DNA of 18,485 nucleotides from Rhizophlyctis rosea (GCA_027596075.1 JADGJC010000545.1:1-18485), one strand, 5' to 3'. Positions 7,553-16,782 are shown, counted from the stretch's first letter. Notes: generated by a model not told the origin, from the sequence alone. Program-made: numbers and translations.

Positions 7553-9762
7553 ATGGTGAGCAAAGGACAAAGAAACAAAGCGACGACGAACATGGCGGCG
7601 AAAGCTGATAAGGTGAAAAAAGGAAAAAAACTTCCGAATACTGCGCTTCCAGAGTAAGTTGAGAATATATGCTGCGGGGGGAGTTTGTGTTTTTTTATAT
7701 GTCCTTGACAATATGACCAATAAATAATTGTTTGCTCGCAGGCAGGATCACATCTCTTCCCTGGGTCATGCCGGCCCGAGTGGAAGTTCTTGCTCACAGT
7801 TGGGATCCGGCTCAGCCAGCGGCAGCGGCAGCGGTGGAGCCAGTCGGAAGGGGCTCTCTGAATCCGCTCACGATGACAACCATTACCAGCATTCCAACTT
7901 CGACGGTTCCGAAAATGAAGCTTTCCTCTCCGACGTTCCCGCTCCTGACGTTGCGGCTTCCTCCCCAACGAAAACCACCGCCGAGCCCCGCAATAATGCC
8001 TTCGAAGTGGACGACCTCTTTGCGCTTTTGACCCAACTTCACGCCACCACAAGCAAGCTGCAGCATTTCGACAAGCTGTATGCTCAAAAGAAGGCTCTCG
8101 TGAATGACCTCAGGCGAGCTCCAAAGCCAATACCTCAATCCCCCTTATTCGACGAAGAGAACGAATTGCACATGCGTTTGAAGGATATTGAGACGAAGGC
8201 GAGCTTCCTGAGGGCTGAGGTGGAGGAATTGAGAAGGAACGTCGCTGCACGTGCGCCGAGGGAAGTTGAGATGGAGGGGGAGAAGACGCTTGACTTGGCG
8301 AAGTGGGAGGAGATGGGTGAATGTCTCAAAAACATTGAATCCAAATTGTTGGGAGCGGATCCAACAAAAGTTGTTGGAACTGCACTGGACGAGTTGAAAA
8401 AGTAAGTTTGTTCAGTTCATTTTTCATCATTGTTTCACACTTGTTCAACCCGCATGTCGGCTTCTGATACAAATTGTCTACGAGCTCAAGTCCGACCTTG
8501 ATGAGGCTGACCCCATATATGCCTTTCTAGAGGGAGTCATCATCGCCATGAAAGTCCCGGACAGCGTCTGTCCTCCTGGCGCTGACAGAACTCTCGCAAT
8601 TCGCCGGTACAAGGAATCGGTCATCAGGGGTTGGGATCTCAAAGCCATGGCGGTGGCAATGGGAAAGCAACTTGAAGAGGAGGAAATCCTATGCTGTGTG
8701 AGGGACAACTTGGAGGGCGACACTCCGCTGGACTCATATGTCAAGGGCATAAGCAAGTGGCTGTACGATCAGAAGGTTGCGATTTCTAAATCCAATGGTA
8801 AAGGCTACCCCGACCGGCTCAAAGAGTTGGTCAAGCTCAATCAAGTGGGCTGAGTTGCGAACTCAGTTCGTGCAGAGGATGTAAGTGTAAATGGAATCAA
8901 TACCGCATATCCTTTGGAAGCAAACCTGATACATTTTTTCATCTGTAGCGCCCTACTGCTCCGTGCCTCCCAAGCACCCCTGTCATACCTCCTATCCATT
9001 CACAAGGTGCACCACTACCACCGGATCGACGTTAAAAGTTGCGAGAATATCTTTTGTTGGGTGGACCGGAAGACCCCGCTCGAGATCGCTGAAGCAGCTC
9101 GAAAAGCTGGGTTCGTCCCAGAAATGACGGAAGAACACTTTGTCCAGCACTTGACCGACAAGCTTGAGAAGTCGTACCCACCGGATGCGTCATTTGCGGA
9201 TCCGACTCGGCAGTTCTGCATCAATCCAACCCAACCTACCACCTCCGCCGAGACCACCCATTCCCACCCCGAGGAAGCCTCTCGCGTTTGCTACAACTGC
9301 ACGATGACTGATCATGATATGCCGGACTGTCCGGGTCCTGAGTTCAACAAGCATAATCGCAGCATGTACAATCGGAGAGCCTTCGCACTTAACCGAAAAC
9401 TGATCGAACCCAAGGAAAAAGTTCCACCTCTCAGTTCCCTCCCTCCAGCCCCTCCACCACGTCCACGTTTAAAGGCCCCAAAAGTCCACCCCACCGTCAG
9501 CAATCGCAAGGCCAACAAACAACTCCGCCGCGCAGATCCCGATCACTTCCCCGCCTCACTATCTGATCTGGTTGAGAAGATGACCGAGGACCAAACCATT
9601 CAACTGATCCACGGAGAACACAAAATCATTCCTCGTTTGGACGATGGTGAACGCCGTCACTGCGATCGAAAGGCTCAGAAAGGTCGCGTTTTTCCTGAAC
9701 AAATGAGAGACCTTGAAGAAGCGGCTATGCGAGGATTGACTATGCGCAAGGAGCCGCAATGA
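7553..9762 (+). CDS. Zinc-knuckle (CCHC) protein with coiled coil, Gag-like layout, four exons
   Basis: Proposed exons: 7553-7653 (ATG, Lys-rich start MVSKGQRNK), 7742-8401, 8485-8880 and 8949-9762 (UGA). Introns are 88, 83 and 68 nt with GTAAGT donors and CAG, GAG and TAG acceptors. Order of parts: basic N-terminus; Ser/Gly-rich linker (GSGSASGSGSGG); a predicted coiled coil around 8140-8250 (LRAEVEELRRNV); a helical middle region (ADPIYAFLEGVIIAMKVP, then KWAELRTQFVQR); and a perfect CX2CX4HX4C zinc knuckle at 9289-9330 (CYNCTMTDHDMPDC), then a Pro-rich and basic tail. This resembles retroelement Gag organisation, but three introns argue for a host or domesticated gene. Two one-base conflicts exist: exon 2 ends in phase 2 at an A run (8397-8401) while exon 3 needs phase 0, and an extra A seems present in CTCAATCAAG near 8836-8845. 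The stop overlaps the next gene's start as ATGA. Not assigned to a known family. Confidence 0.65.
9289..9330 (+). other. CCHC zinc knuckle motif
   Basis: Cys-X2-Cys-X4-His-X4-Cys in the frame of the upstream gene. This spacing is the canonical retroviral-type zinc knuckle, which binds single-stranded nucleic acid in Gag nucleocapsids and in many RNA-binding proteins. Confidence 0.85.
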
Positions 9763-11273
9763 AGGAAACAGTCATCCGCCCAACGGACGGCGTGCCAGTC
9801 GCGGAAGTCATTGCACCCCGCGGCGGATATGCCTCCATCTGCAAACCTCTGGGGACAATTCCGATGCCCTGTTCTGTTGACATCCAACACGGTGAACGCC
9901 TTGTGGCATCATTCAGCCACCTTTCTGACCCCCATCGCAACAGCCAACGCGTCCTTCGAAACCCGCAACAAAACCTCTACCACCGTTCCAACCTCCTCCA
10001 AGCATACGCCTCTGGAAACGCCGGGATCTACATCGCCATCATCATATTCGCCCATGAAAGCAGCCTGAAAGATCTCGAACTCAAAGACACCGACAACCGA
10101 GTGGCTGATGAAATCCGCAACATCGCCGAACTAGTTCACTGGTGCAGCCATCTTGGCATCTGGAAACTCTCTCAGATCTTGCCCCGATTCTCCGCCGCCA
10201 CTCTCAACGGCTCCAAATGGACAAAATTGGTCAAGGCTCTCCTCATCCTATCCGTCCAACGAATGATAGGCGATGCTGCTGCACGCTTCCGGCGAGACGT
10301 CGACAACACCGGCGGCAAAATCTACCTGTCCTACGCCCTCACCTCCTACCTTTACGGCTCACCCTTCGGACCATTCCTTATGATGGTTACCAACCTCGGC
10401 TGGCCCTCCTGCTTCCACATCGACCACAACGACACCAGGCGCGGCTACTGCCTCGTTACGCCCCTCGGCAAATGGGAGGGCGGCGAACTTCACTTCCCTC
10501 AACTCGGTCTCACTGTCCCGCTCCAATTTGGGGAGATGTGCTTTTTCCGATCTTCCCTCTTGTGGCACGGCAACCTCGAGATCACCAAGGGCATTCGGCA
10601 TGGTTTAGTATTCTTCTCCCATGACTCGATTGTCAGGCCAATTCAGGATGCGTTGGCGGAGGTGGAGACGGTTGCGTTACAGCATCGGAAGGTGTTCGGT
10701 GATGAGTTATCTCAGGAGGAGATGGATGTGACGATGGAACGGGAAGAGGTTTCCAAACAAGACTTGAGGGATTACGGGGGTAGTGATGAGGATGAGAGCG
10801 ACGTAGAGGGGAGGGACGATTGGGACACCTTGGCACCGCACGAGGCAGAAGTCCGCCCAGATGACGTATTCGACAACGATAACTACCATGCGGGTGCAAG
10901 TGATGATGAACGGAAATGGGAAGGGACTATCAAAAGTCGGCGGGTGGCGAACGCAACCGGCGCTACCAGACGAGTTCAGCCGAGACCCAGTAAGGGTAAA
11001 GGGAAGGGAGGAAATCAGCCGACCCAACCAAAACCTGTTGAGGGTAAAGGGAAGGGTGGGAAGCGACCTAGATCCACGAAGAACTCGGCGTCGAAGAAGT
11101 TGGGAAAAGGCATGGAGGATTTAGTGTTAACGTCGTATGATAAGTCGCAGGCGGATAAGCAGTCAAGGGAGTTGTTTGCTGCGTTGTATGCGGAACTTTC
11201 AGCTGAAGGTTGCCAGCGGATTCCTAGATCTCAAGCGAAAAGGATCATGCAGGACATCATGCAGCAGAGGTAG
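9759..11273 (+). CDS. TET/JBP-like Fe(II)/2-oxoglutarate-dependent dioxygenase (504 aa)
   Basis: An uninterrupted 504-codon frame from ATG 9759 to UAG. Residues 212-290 carry the double-stranded beta-helix signature: GWPSCFHIDHND (metal ligands His220 and Asp222), KWEGGELHFPQLGLTVPL, SSLLWHGN (third metal ligand His270) and KGIRHGLVFFSH (Arg280, expected 2-oxoglutarate contact). The spacing and the 'G.W.GGEL..P.L.L..P...G' core match the TET/JBP group, whose known members oxidise 5-methylcytosine or thymine in nucleic acids; other 2OG oxygenases with the same core are possible. Residues 335-375 are acidic. Residues 390-450 are basic with two GKGKGG repeats, likely DNA/RNA contacts or nuclear targeting. 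A helical tail ends the protein. The start overlaps the stop of the zinc-knuckle frame (ATGA). One added A there would fuse the two into a protein of about 1,160 residues. Confidence 0.75.
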   Translation: MKETVIRPTDGVPVAEVIAPRGGYASICKPLGTIPMPCSVDIQHGERLVASFSHLSDPHRNSQRVLRNPQQNLYHRSNLLQAYASGNAGIYIAIIIFAHESSLKDLELKDTDNRVADEIRNIAELVHWCSHLGIWKLSQILPRFSAATLNGSKWTKLVKALLILSVQRMIGDAAARFRRDVDNTGGKIYLSYALTSYLYGSPFGPFLMMVTNLGWPSCFHIDHNDTRRGYCLVTPLGKWEGGELHFPQLGLTVPLQFGEMCFFRSSLLWHGNLEITKGIRHGLVFFSHDSIVRPIQDALAEVETVALQHRKVFGDELSQEEMDVTMEREEVSKQDLRDYGGSDEDESDVEGRDDWDTLAPHEAEVRPDDVFDNDNYHAGASDDERKWEGTIKSRRVANATGATRRVQPRPSKGKGKGGNQPTQPKPVEGKGKGGKRPRSTKNSASKKLGKGMEDLVLTSYDKSQADKQSRELFAALYAELSAEGCQRIPRSQAKRIMQDIMQQR

Positions 11274-11315
11274 ATAAGGCGGTGTGGTAGATAGACATAA
11301 CCTTTGTACATACAA

Positions 11316-11537
11316 TCAATACATCGTGCCTTCCGCAACAAAGTTGTCACCTTCAAATACCATGTGTATCAATCCATCATGCGGAACACTCTCGGCAGCC
11401 AGCCTGTCCAACATTGAAGTAAGTGCACTGAGTAACTTGTTGAGTTGCCATTGTCCTTTACCCAGAAGATGAATTGATTGTTCTGACAGTATGTAATGCA
11501 TGATCAGGCGCCGCCAGGTCGTCGGTGCTTTTGACAT
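11316..11537 (-). CDS. Possible small protein of 73 aa, unknown
   Basis: An ATG-started minus-strand frame, convergent with the dioxygenase gene and ending 43 bases beyond its stop. It begins MSKAPTTWRRLIMHYILSE, continues with LTSMLDRLAAESVPHDGLIH, and ends MVFEGDNFVAEGTMY. The mix looks like a compact folded protein rather than a shadow, but no family was recognised. A GTAAAG...ACAG pair inside could also be an intron. It may instead be the 3' end of a larger decayed gene. Confidence 0.4.
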   Translation of the reverse strand: MSKAPTTWRRLIMHYILSEQSIHLLGKGQWQLNKLLSALTSMLDRLAAESVPHDGLIHMVFEGDNFVAEGTMY

Positions 11538-11702
11538 AGATTTCTATTGCGTTCAACTAAGTTACAGCTTGGAGCGGACGACAGCGGAACCGATGAAGTG
11601 GTCTTGAAAGTCTGAGTAACATCGGCAAGCGGATTGCATGTTCGATTCGACAGGAGGTATTGACAAAAAACTGAAGCCAACGCGCATTCATAAGACAGTC
11701 AT

Positions 11703-12062
11703 TCATTTGTCACAACATCCACTGTCTATGAAGTAGTTAATCAACTGGCGATATGTCGGATTCTGAATGTAAACAAAGACTTGTTTGTAAACAAAGCGCC
11801 AGTCTGCGGGCGGGTATGTAATAGGCATCGGCAAAAGGATAGGTATCCCAGTTGGAGAAAGATTATCAAAAGAACATGCACCTACAAGAACCAAGTGGGA
11901 GGACGAACAAGACCCCGTTCGACCGCATTGGACCCACTGCGTCATCCATCTCTCTTCAAACAACGTCGTAGTCACTGTCACACGGTCCGCAACAACTTTC
12001 TTCCTAGTCATTAGTAGATTTCTCGGACTCAATCAAGTCTGTACTCACATGATGCGCGGCAT
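11703..12062 (-). CDS. Possible two-exon small gene (104 aa), unknown
   Basis: Exon 12062-12049 (ATG, MPRI plus two bases) joins in phase to exon 12003-11703. The 45-nt intron (12048-12004) has a GTGAGT donor, a CTAATGAC branch-like motif and a TAG acceptor. The product reads MKKVVADRVTVTTTLFEERW early and ends DWRFVYKQVFVYIQNP, then YRQLINYFIDSGCCDK before UGA. The intron length equals both introns proposed at 13070 and 13511. No family was recognised. Two TGTAAACAAAG direct repeats (11768-11778 and 11786-11796) lie within the coding part. Confidence 0.4.
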
Positions 12063-13033
12063 CTAAGAATGGAAACATGGTGCTTGCATGCTATACGCAG
12101 CTCACTGGAACTCAAAAAGCCGACTTGTGTCTTTCATGTCTCTTAACGCTCTTCATTCTTTCCTCTTTCCCCATCAATCCACCACTCCTCTTCCCATCCG
12201 TCCCAAACCTATCAAGGTTCTTTTCACCCTTCGCCGTAACACCCTCCTAAGGGTTGCACCATTCTACGCACTCTCCGCCTGTCGATTACCCTTGTCCAAT
12301 ACAGTTTCCAGGATTTCGCCGTAGACGGAAAGCTGTTTCGGGGATCGGATATGGCGTAAGTCTGGCGAGGGCAAGACGAATGAGGTAGGTGATAAGAGGA
12401 ATTATAAGCTCAGCGATGGGAACACGGCCATTGCTCGGCCCCCGCAAGATCAAAGGATGATCACTGGCTGTTTAATCTCCTCATACCACTGCGATCCAGC
12501 CCCAGGACGAAACTCTCTCCTCCCCGGCTTGCTCTTCAATGAGTGATGATCGTTATATCAGCTCGGATTCTCAAGATTCGCCCATGCGGTTAACGGATGC
12601 TATTCGGAACACAAATGAGTTCGAGGATGTGACTATGGGAAAATTTGCTCATTGTTGACGAAAACAAACACTGAAGACAGCACATACAACATCAGCAGCT
12701 AGAACCTGAGTGCCATCTTCGCCTTTTCATCAGTCCCGCCCGACATCATTTGATACACAGTCAAAGAGCGATGGAATGAAGGGGGGTTTGCGGAAGGATC
12801 GAAGTTTCTTTATCGCCTGTCACGCCCGTCAAAGGGCTGCCGTTGTGGCAGGGGATGATCAGTTGGGGATTATGGATTGGGGTGCGGAATAGGGTTGTTA
12901 TCTGTTGTGGGGAGGTGTGTTAGGTGCAATTGAAAAGCAGAGGCTAAGGGAGTTAAGGGCGAGTACGTGCGCGGGCGCCCGCGGGTGTTTGTTTCTGTTC
13001 CGGTCGTGGTGTTGATAGGCCTTGGGGCGGACT
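12063..13033. other. Stretch without a recognised gene
   Basis: No recognised family. A short ATG frame at 12539-12658 (39 aa, acidic, starting MSDDRYISSDSQDSPMRL) looks coding-like and could be a first exon, since GATGTGACT follows. A further open frame runs to 12892. From about 12890 to 13060 the plus strand is strongly G/T-rich, then switches to A/C-rich. Confidence 0.4.
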
Positions 13034-13630
13034 ATGCCGGGTGTGTTGGAGTTTACGGAGTGGACCTGTGTAAGTACATCTGTGAGCAAGTGGTCTCCTC
13101 GAACCTTCAAACAGATTCCAACTTACCAACATATTGTAAAGCAATATCCCAGCATTCATCAATCCATCCCACTTGTATGCCCAAACTCCCCACCACCACC
13201 TCCCATCCTCCTTCCGCAACCCCCAAAATCCCACACCTTCACCTCCATCTACTCCCTCAAACTCCCCTCCACAACCGCCATTCACACCACAGCCCCCTCC
13301 CAAGTCTACGCCATAGGCGTCTCCGCAACCCACATGCTAGCGCACACACCAATGATCTCCTCAACCTACATGCTAGCCTTCGTCAACAACGTTTTTGACA
13401 TGAGCCGCTGTGAAGTTGGCGGCGTCGCCGTTGAACAACTCCCCGTGAACCTGCACATGTTGCTCAAATCGCATATCGCGCTGACGCAAAAGATGGCGCT
13501 GAAGCATCAGGTGAGGGTTTTGTGTGGGTTAGCGACCAAGTACCGAGGTGTGTAGAACGAATCCCATCAGACGGTGCCTCTCAAAACATCAAAACATCAG
13601 GCCACATCACACGCCGGAGGACCAGATTAA
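13034..13630 (+). CDS. Possible three-exon gene (about 168 aa), unknown
   Basis: Exons 13034-13069 (MPGVLEFTEWTC), 13115-13510 and 13556-13630 (UAA) join in phase 0 through two 45-nt introns: GTAAGT...CAG at 13070-13114 and GTGAGG...TAG at 13511-13555. The middle exon encodes IPTYQHIVKQYPSIHQSIP, a proline-rich stretch, then APSQVYAIGVSATHMLAHTP, MISSTYMLAFVNNVFDMSR and LLKSHIALTQKMALKHQ. Long open sequence with mixed hydrophobic and polar residues suggests a real protein. If the second intron is not spliced the frame ends at UAG 13553-13555, giving 158 residues. No family was recognised. Confidence 0.5.
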
Positions 13631-14420
13631 TAATGATCTACCATGGCGTCTCAGCCACAATTTTGCCGCTAAGTCTTCAAGCCTGGATCAATATGGATGG
13701 GAACTTCACCGGGACCAATAGCTGTTGGCAGGGGATTTTGACGAGAACCAGATAGTCCACTTAAAGTCAGCGCGACATTGTCATGAAGCGGTTTCTACTT
13801 ATGAAACCTTTCCCATGGCAAAGCATCACTCTACCCCGGAAATGCGTCGAGTATTCAAGAAACACCGAGCCGTAAACCGCTCAGAATCGTATCCTCAACC
13901 TTCGACGCATGCAAAACGGTTATCTCAAAGAGCGTCCTCTGCGAGAGGAGCTCAGGCAAGTTCGCCTTCCAAAGCTTGAGGAGGATATCCTCATAGCGAC
14001 TGACGGACAATATTGATGAAAATGAGCTTGACGAGAAGCCATTCTCTGGGCCGATGCGTGTGGTGTATTGAGAAGGGTTTCGGGTGGTAGCCGACTTTTT
14101 GACATACAGGACGATCCTTTATCGAAAGTGCCATAAATGTTGACCTGCAACGCCAAATCTTTTCAAACTGCTCAAAATGTCACAGAGCTCTTTGCGCCAC
14201 GCTTCCACCCGAACTGCTCAGACATATTGCGCGTGTCGCCGAGCTCCAAACCAGCTTCTCCCTCCGTGTAGCAAAACACTCAAAACACCGAAACCGATTG
14301 CTCCGATAGCTCATCGCATTGCAAGATATCGCCTGGGTCGAAGCAGGGTGGTTGTCCCGTTACTATCCGGAGCGGCTTCCGGTGATGGTTCAGGAGCCAG
14401 TGGTGTGGTTGCAGTGCCAT
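13600..14420 (+). pseudogene. Plus-strand coding relic with UAG codons and frameshifts, unidentified
   Basis: Successive plus-strand segments look protein-like but do not form one frame. One reads NDLPWRLSHNFAAKSSSLDQ, meets UAG at 13719-13721, then continues AGDFDENQIVHLKSARHCHE. After a frame change near 13870, NRILNLRRMQNGYLKERP and LREELRQVRLPKLEEDIL run to UGA at about 14014. From about 14155, ATLPPELLRHIARVAELQ, possibly F-box-like in its first residues, runs to UAG at 14307-14309. It then continues LIALQDIAWVEAGWLSRYYP to UGA near 14420. No family was assigned with confidence. It resembles a decaying gene or more fragments. Confidence 0.4.
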
Positions 14421-15295
14421 GATCAACAGTGATAGTGGAGAGTGCCGCGAAAACAATATGAGGTAGGCAGATTAATACGGCAAGTGACCTTCCCTTTCCA
14501 TCAAGGGTATTCTTCATTCAGCTCTTTACTTTGAACAGACGGCCTTCGAACCTTCGTTGCGGCAGCGAATCTGCTCCACCTCCGCACTCTTTGCGCTCTC
14601 CTCAATACCTAATCAAGATAGAGTCGGGGGCTTCCATCACCGCGATCAACAACAGCAAAGCAAGACATTGCGGGGATACAATGTAGGTGATAACTTCGAA
14701 GTTCAGGATCCGATACTGGCAAGATTAAGTGAAACCTGTATCTAAGTGCAAATACGGAGATGTGAAGGACGTGAACAATCGCACTGGTGACTAACGTCAT
14801 GCTTTCCTGACGTCTCCACCATCTCCTTCCTTTGCGCCACCAAAATACCCAACGATAAAGGGCTCCTGGAACTTGGGCCATAAAGTTGCATCACTCCTCA
14901 ACCCCTATGACATATCATTCCTATGGCATGCCTAGCCATCGCGAATTGCTCCTCCAAAGCACCAAATGGCAACTGTTTCGCAACAATAGATTGTTGTTTC
15001 GGTAATGCTGCGTTATATACCGCTTTCCTCAAAATCAATGCACGCCCGACTTCCATCCGACTTCCACTGTACAAAACCGGTCCCCTTCTTCAGCTTCGGG
15101 CGAGACTGTATCATTCGACCCACTTTGCAGGATCGTCATCCATCCCCCACTCCACGTGAATGCACATGACTCAAGTGTCACCCCGGCTTCCGAGTCACTC
15201 GAGTGCCACCCTTCCATTGGCATGTCTCATCCATAGCGCCCCATTTTGCATTCTCGGCCCCTATGCTCGCTCGCCCATAAGTTTGCCTCATCGTC
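14421..15295. other. Stretch without a recognised gene
   Basis: Minus-strand frames at 14609-14881 (including AQVPGALYRWVFWW, or in another frame WPKFQEPFIVGYFGG) and 15035-15223 stay open, but show no identifiable domain or coherent splice structure. Confidence 0.4.
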
Positions 15296-15692
15296 ATGGC
15301 TGCCTCTCCAGCTTCATCCTGTGCAACTGAATGGAACATTGATAGCTCGTTCAACGTCACTCTCAACAACTTCATTGGGACCGCCCAAGCGTCAATTGTA
15401 AGGTTGTATAATCTTTCTTGCGGCCCTTTCCAATGACACCGTTCTCATTTCAAGTCTTTGGCTACCCGACATCCTTGAAATACACACACCCCAACATACA
15501 CTGCGCCATCCGGGCATCAAACCCCTTCAGTTCTTCCACCAATTCATGATCAAAGCCATTCCGGCCTTCAATGCAGACGAACTTGACCGACCTTCAAATC
15601 ATCAAGGCACAGCGGTGGAAGAAGTTCTTGAACATTCAGGGGAAAGTTCCGAAATACCGAGGAAATGTCGGACAATGAAGAGGAGAATGTGA
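15296..15692 (+). pseudogene. Coding relic or gene with one-base conflict, unidentified
   Basis: An ATG in good context (GTCATGGCT) starts MAASPASSCATEWNID and continues SSFNVTLNNFIGTAQAS. After about 15400, one base out of frame, the sequence reads LAALSNDTVLISSLWLPDIL, then LRHPGIKPLQFFHQFMIKAI and PAFNADELDR, ending at UGA 15690-15692. A GTAAGG...CAAG intron (15398-15454) would be the natural bridge but leaves the frame off by one. No family was recognised. Either a decayed gene or one broken by a single-base sequence error. Confidence 0.4.
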
Positions 15693-15870
15693 CGTGTCAG
15701 TCCTTATTTGTGGAAGAAAAAGCTAAACATTAATGCAGAGTTATGGTCGATCCATGAAACATCACAGCGGAAAAGAGAATCCACTTTGTAACCTGTCTCC
15801 GTCCCAACCTCGAGCTCCGCTTCCGTTTGAGCAGTTTCACCCACCTAACCTGTAACATGTTCTCAACAGG

Positions 15871-16098
15871 GAAAATCCATCTACTTTGCCCTCCGACCTA
15901 CTCCGCACCTCTATTGCACGCACCCAATCAATCACTCAAGGCCTCGTCCTCATCAAGATACCCTCTCCCACAGCCTTCATAGCAAAGCACGTCACAAAAT
16001 CATTCGACCCATCCACTGTCCACTGCGCCTCAACCTGCTTGCCACAAAATATGCTCATTCATTCCGACGGCCCAACCTCCTCAAAGTTTTCAAATTAA
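15871..16098 (+). other. Coding-like segment after a splice acceptor, unidentified
   Basis: After the TTCTCAACAG acceptor-like site at 15861-15870, the plus strand reads LPSDLLRTSIARTQSITQGL, then AKHVTKSFDPSTVHCAS and DGPTSSKFSN to UAA. The second half resembles the segment at about 640-742 (ARFVVQEFDDPTTVRC...TSSK). No family was recognised. A second frame is also open over the same bases, which lowers confidence. Confidence 0.3.
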
Positions 16099-16370
16099 CG
16101 TGCGACAGTAACTTCCCTTACTTGTGATACAGCCGCAACTCGCTGGCGGAGTTCATAGGCGATGGATGCGGTGCTGTTGAGAGCGATACTTTTGCGACGC
16201 TCAAAGCGTGAGAGAGCATCTCTAAGAAAAGATGTTGTCCGCCCATCAGCATCAATCGTTGAAAATGTACTTGATGCCGTGAAAGCCCTCCCTCCTTCCG
16301 ATACAATGACCCATTCCATGGATTCCGCCTTCCGTGGCCACGTAGGTGTAAGCCTCAAATCACAGAATTT

Positions 16371-16401
16371 ACCACCGCACCACCGCACCACCGCACCACC
16401 G
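16371..16401. repeat. ACCACCGC tandem repeat
   Basis: Almost four perfect copies of the 8-base unit ACCACCGC. Confidence 0.9.
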
Positions 16402-16762
16402 TCTGGAAGATAATTCATAATTGGTCAAAGTTGGAGCCAGAGCCAGTATTGTTCGTAGTAGTTAAAATGATTCAAGGAGATAAGGTGTTCGTCATCCAGA
16501 TTGACAACTTTAAAAGGAAGGGGTTGAAAGGGAGAATTGTCAGTTATCGCGCCTTGGGAAGGAGTAGTATCTAGATATGTACAGATAAGGGCAGGGGCAG
16601 AAAGACCAAAGTAGTGAAGAATCCTCAAATGTCATTGCAGCAGTCGCAGCACCTTCCTGCCTTTCTGAACGCGTCTTGCATTCATTGTTGAAGGACCCGT
16701 GGCTTGCCCCAATCAAGTCACTCTACAATTGTGGCTTGCTACTCAGGTCCGCAAGTAAGCAA

Positions 16763-16782
16763 TGTTTACATTGTTTGTTTAC
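16763..16782 (+). promoter_or_regulatory. Two forkhead-type core motifs upstream of the MYND gene
   Basis: TGTTTAC occurs at 16763-16769 and again at 16776-16782, 13 bases apart and about 180-200 bases upstream of the start codon. GTAAACA (RTAAAYA) is the known core of forkhead transcription factor sites, which control cell-cycle genes in fungi. Binding here is inference only. The same motif pair also occurs at 11769-11793. Confidence 0.3.

Noticed and set aside
7471..8052. Long minus-strand open frame (193 codons)
   Set aside because: It is the shadow of the spliced plus-strand gene. It has an Arg/His-rich composition, no domain, and spans the proposed exon 1, intron and exon 2.
10142..10624. 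160-codon plus-strand frame inside the dioxygenase gene
   Set aside because: Out-of-frame shadow, Arg/Pro-rich, produced by the C-ending codons of the real frame.
7100..11720. Long terminal repeats flanking the zinc-knuckle/dioxygenase pair
   Set aside because: No matching direct repeats were seen between 7130-7550 and 11280-11720, and no reverse transcriptase or integrase is present.
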